From: Pseudomonadota bacterium
GTDB taxonomy: Bacteria > Pseudomonadota > Alphaproteobacteria > Rhodospirillales > Casp-alpha2
Length of the DNA stretch: 64,000 nt
Assembly (NCBI GenBank): GCA_027624235.1
Contig: JAQBYB010000001.1
Location: 32,167 to 96,166, forward strand
Direction of reading: 5' to 3'
Made by a program: the position numbers and the translations under genes. The notes beneath the pieces were generated by a model that worked only from the letters and a program-made list of their open reading frames with translations, did no database searches and was not told where the DNA came from. Shown piece after piece: positions 63,579 to 64,000 of the stretch; the first letter of the stretch is position 1; every line of letters begins with the position of its first letter.

Positions 63579-64000
63579 ATGTCGATTGCTTCTCTACCCG
63601 AAGGCACTGATGCCTTAATGGCTGAATTGAGTTTCGGCGAGGTCATGCGGTTGATCGAACGCACGGCAAAATGGGTAGACGTCGAAACGTTTAATCTTCT
63701 CCCAGTATGGTATCCGGAACACGCTCGACAGGCTCTTTTCTACAAGACCAATTGGTCCGAGCCACAAATGAATATGAATAAGCAAACGGGTATCAGTTCC
63801 CATAAATCCGAGGGCAATGTTCACGCCAACAAGGCTTTGACTTTAGCCCTGGGATTGCGATCAGACGGACGAAAGGGCTGGTCTTGCTGTCATCTCTGGG
63901 GCGTTGACGACCACACCTATCAACAGGCAAATGAAGTGGTCCCGGTTATCAGGACAGTTTATCCGCGTCGGCGACGCGTATCCGGGGCGGGCGTTAAGCG
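63579..64000 (+). CDS. unrecognised protein, partial at the window edge
   Basis: An open frame of 140 codons from an ATG at 63579 runs off the right edge without a stop. It reads MSIASLPEGTDALMAELSFG, later WYPEHARQALFYKTNWSEPQ and GWSCCHLWGVDDHTYQQANE. The W-S-C-C-H-L-W-G-V-D-D block looks conserved and I associate it with an unnamed family; no function can be given. Its base composition is lower in GC than its neighbours, a sign of recent transfer, and it follows two gene fragments. Confidence 0.6.
   Translation, partial: MSIASLPEGTDALMAELSFGEVMRLIERTAKWVDVETFNLLPVWYPEHARQALFYKTNWSEPQMNMNKQTGISSHKSEGNVHANKALTLALGLRSDGRKGWSCCHLWGVDDHTYQQANEVVPVIRTVYPRRRRVSGAGVK

Overview
The window looks like a chromosome segment of an alphaproteobacterium, most likely Rhodospirillales-like. 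Coding DNA is GC-rich. The F0 ATP synthase genes run I-a-c-b'-b without F1 genes. There are DUF2336, EipB (DUF1849), DUF1127 and DUF3047 proteins, and two TRAP transporters. Two gene blocks have orders familiar from alphaproteobacteria: mutY/dciA/dsbA/smc, and prfB-mrcA-amiC/rne. I saw no tRNA, rRNA or CRISPR array.

Positions 1-22.2 kb are mostly housekeeping. They hold a DUF2336 fragment, a periplasmic cytochrome c with a CRP/FNR-type palindrome upstream, apt, mutY facing dciA, a DsbA-like protein, smc and atpI-B-E-F'-F. A short accessory patch follows at 9.84-11.41 kb: an IS3-like remnant, an unknown secreted protein, a probable IS21-type end, an orphan terminase-small-subunit-like gene and an 11-nt minisatellite. 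Then come anmK, tyrS, an AsmA/YhdP-like giant protein, glnE-bcp-DUF455 and fliL.

Positions 22.2-48.2 kb hold a TRAP transporter with an SBF-family carrier. Next is a RAYT transposase set in its own repeats, beside a 92-nt duplicate of the fliL 3' end. prfB follows with a textbook +1 frameshift site, then mrcA, amiC, rne with a structured leader, an aminotransferase, a ggt-like lipoprotein, an M48 protease, DUF3047, a second DsbA, a PDZ protein, a LysR regulator, DUF1127, eipB, wecB-wecC and yaiI.

Positions 47.3-63.2 kb form an aromatic catabolic region. It carries 4-hydroxybenzoate hydroxylase (pobA) and a complete predicted protocatechuate 4,5-cleavage route: ligAB, ligC, ligI, a GalB-type hydratase, a LigU/GalD tautomerase and ligK. 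With these are a LysR regulator, an AhpD-like protein, a bacteriohemerythrin, an unassigned DUF1932 dehydrogenase, a MetE-like methyltransferase, a TRAP transporter and an MFS carrier. A 13-nt motif, TTATTCATTRAAC, recurs before the main lig operon, in the lysR/metE-like gap and before the TRAP operon, which suggests one regulon. The right edge (63.2-64.0 kb) is a junction of gene fragments (aroE 3' end, recombinase 3' end) followed by a lower-GC gene that runs off the window.
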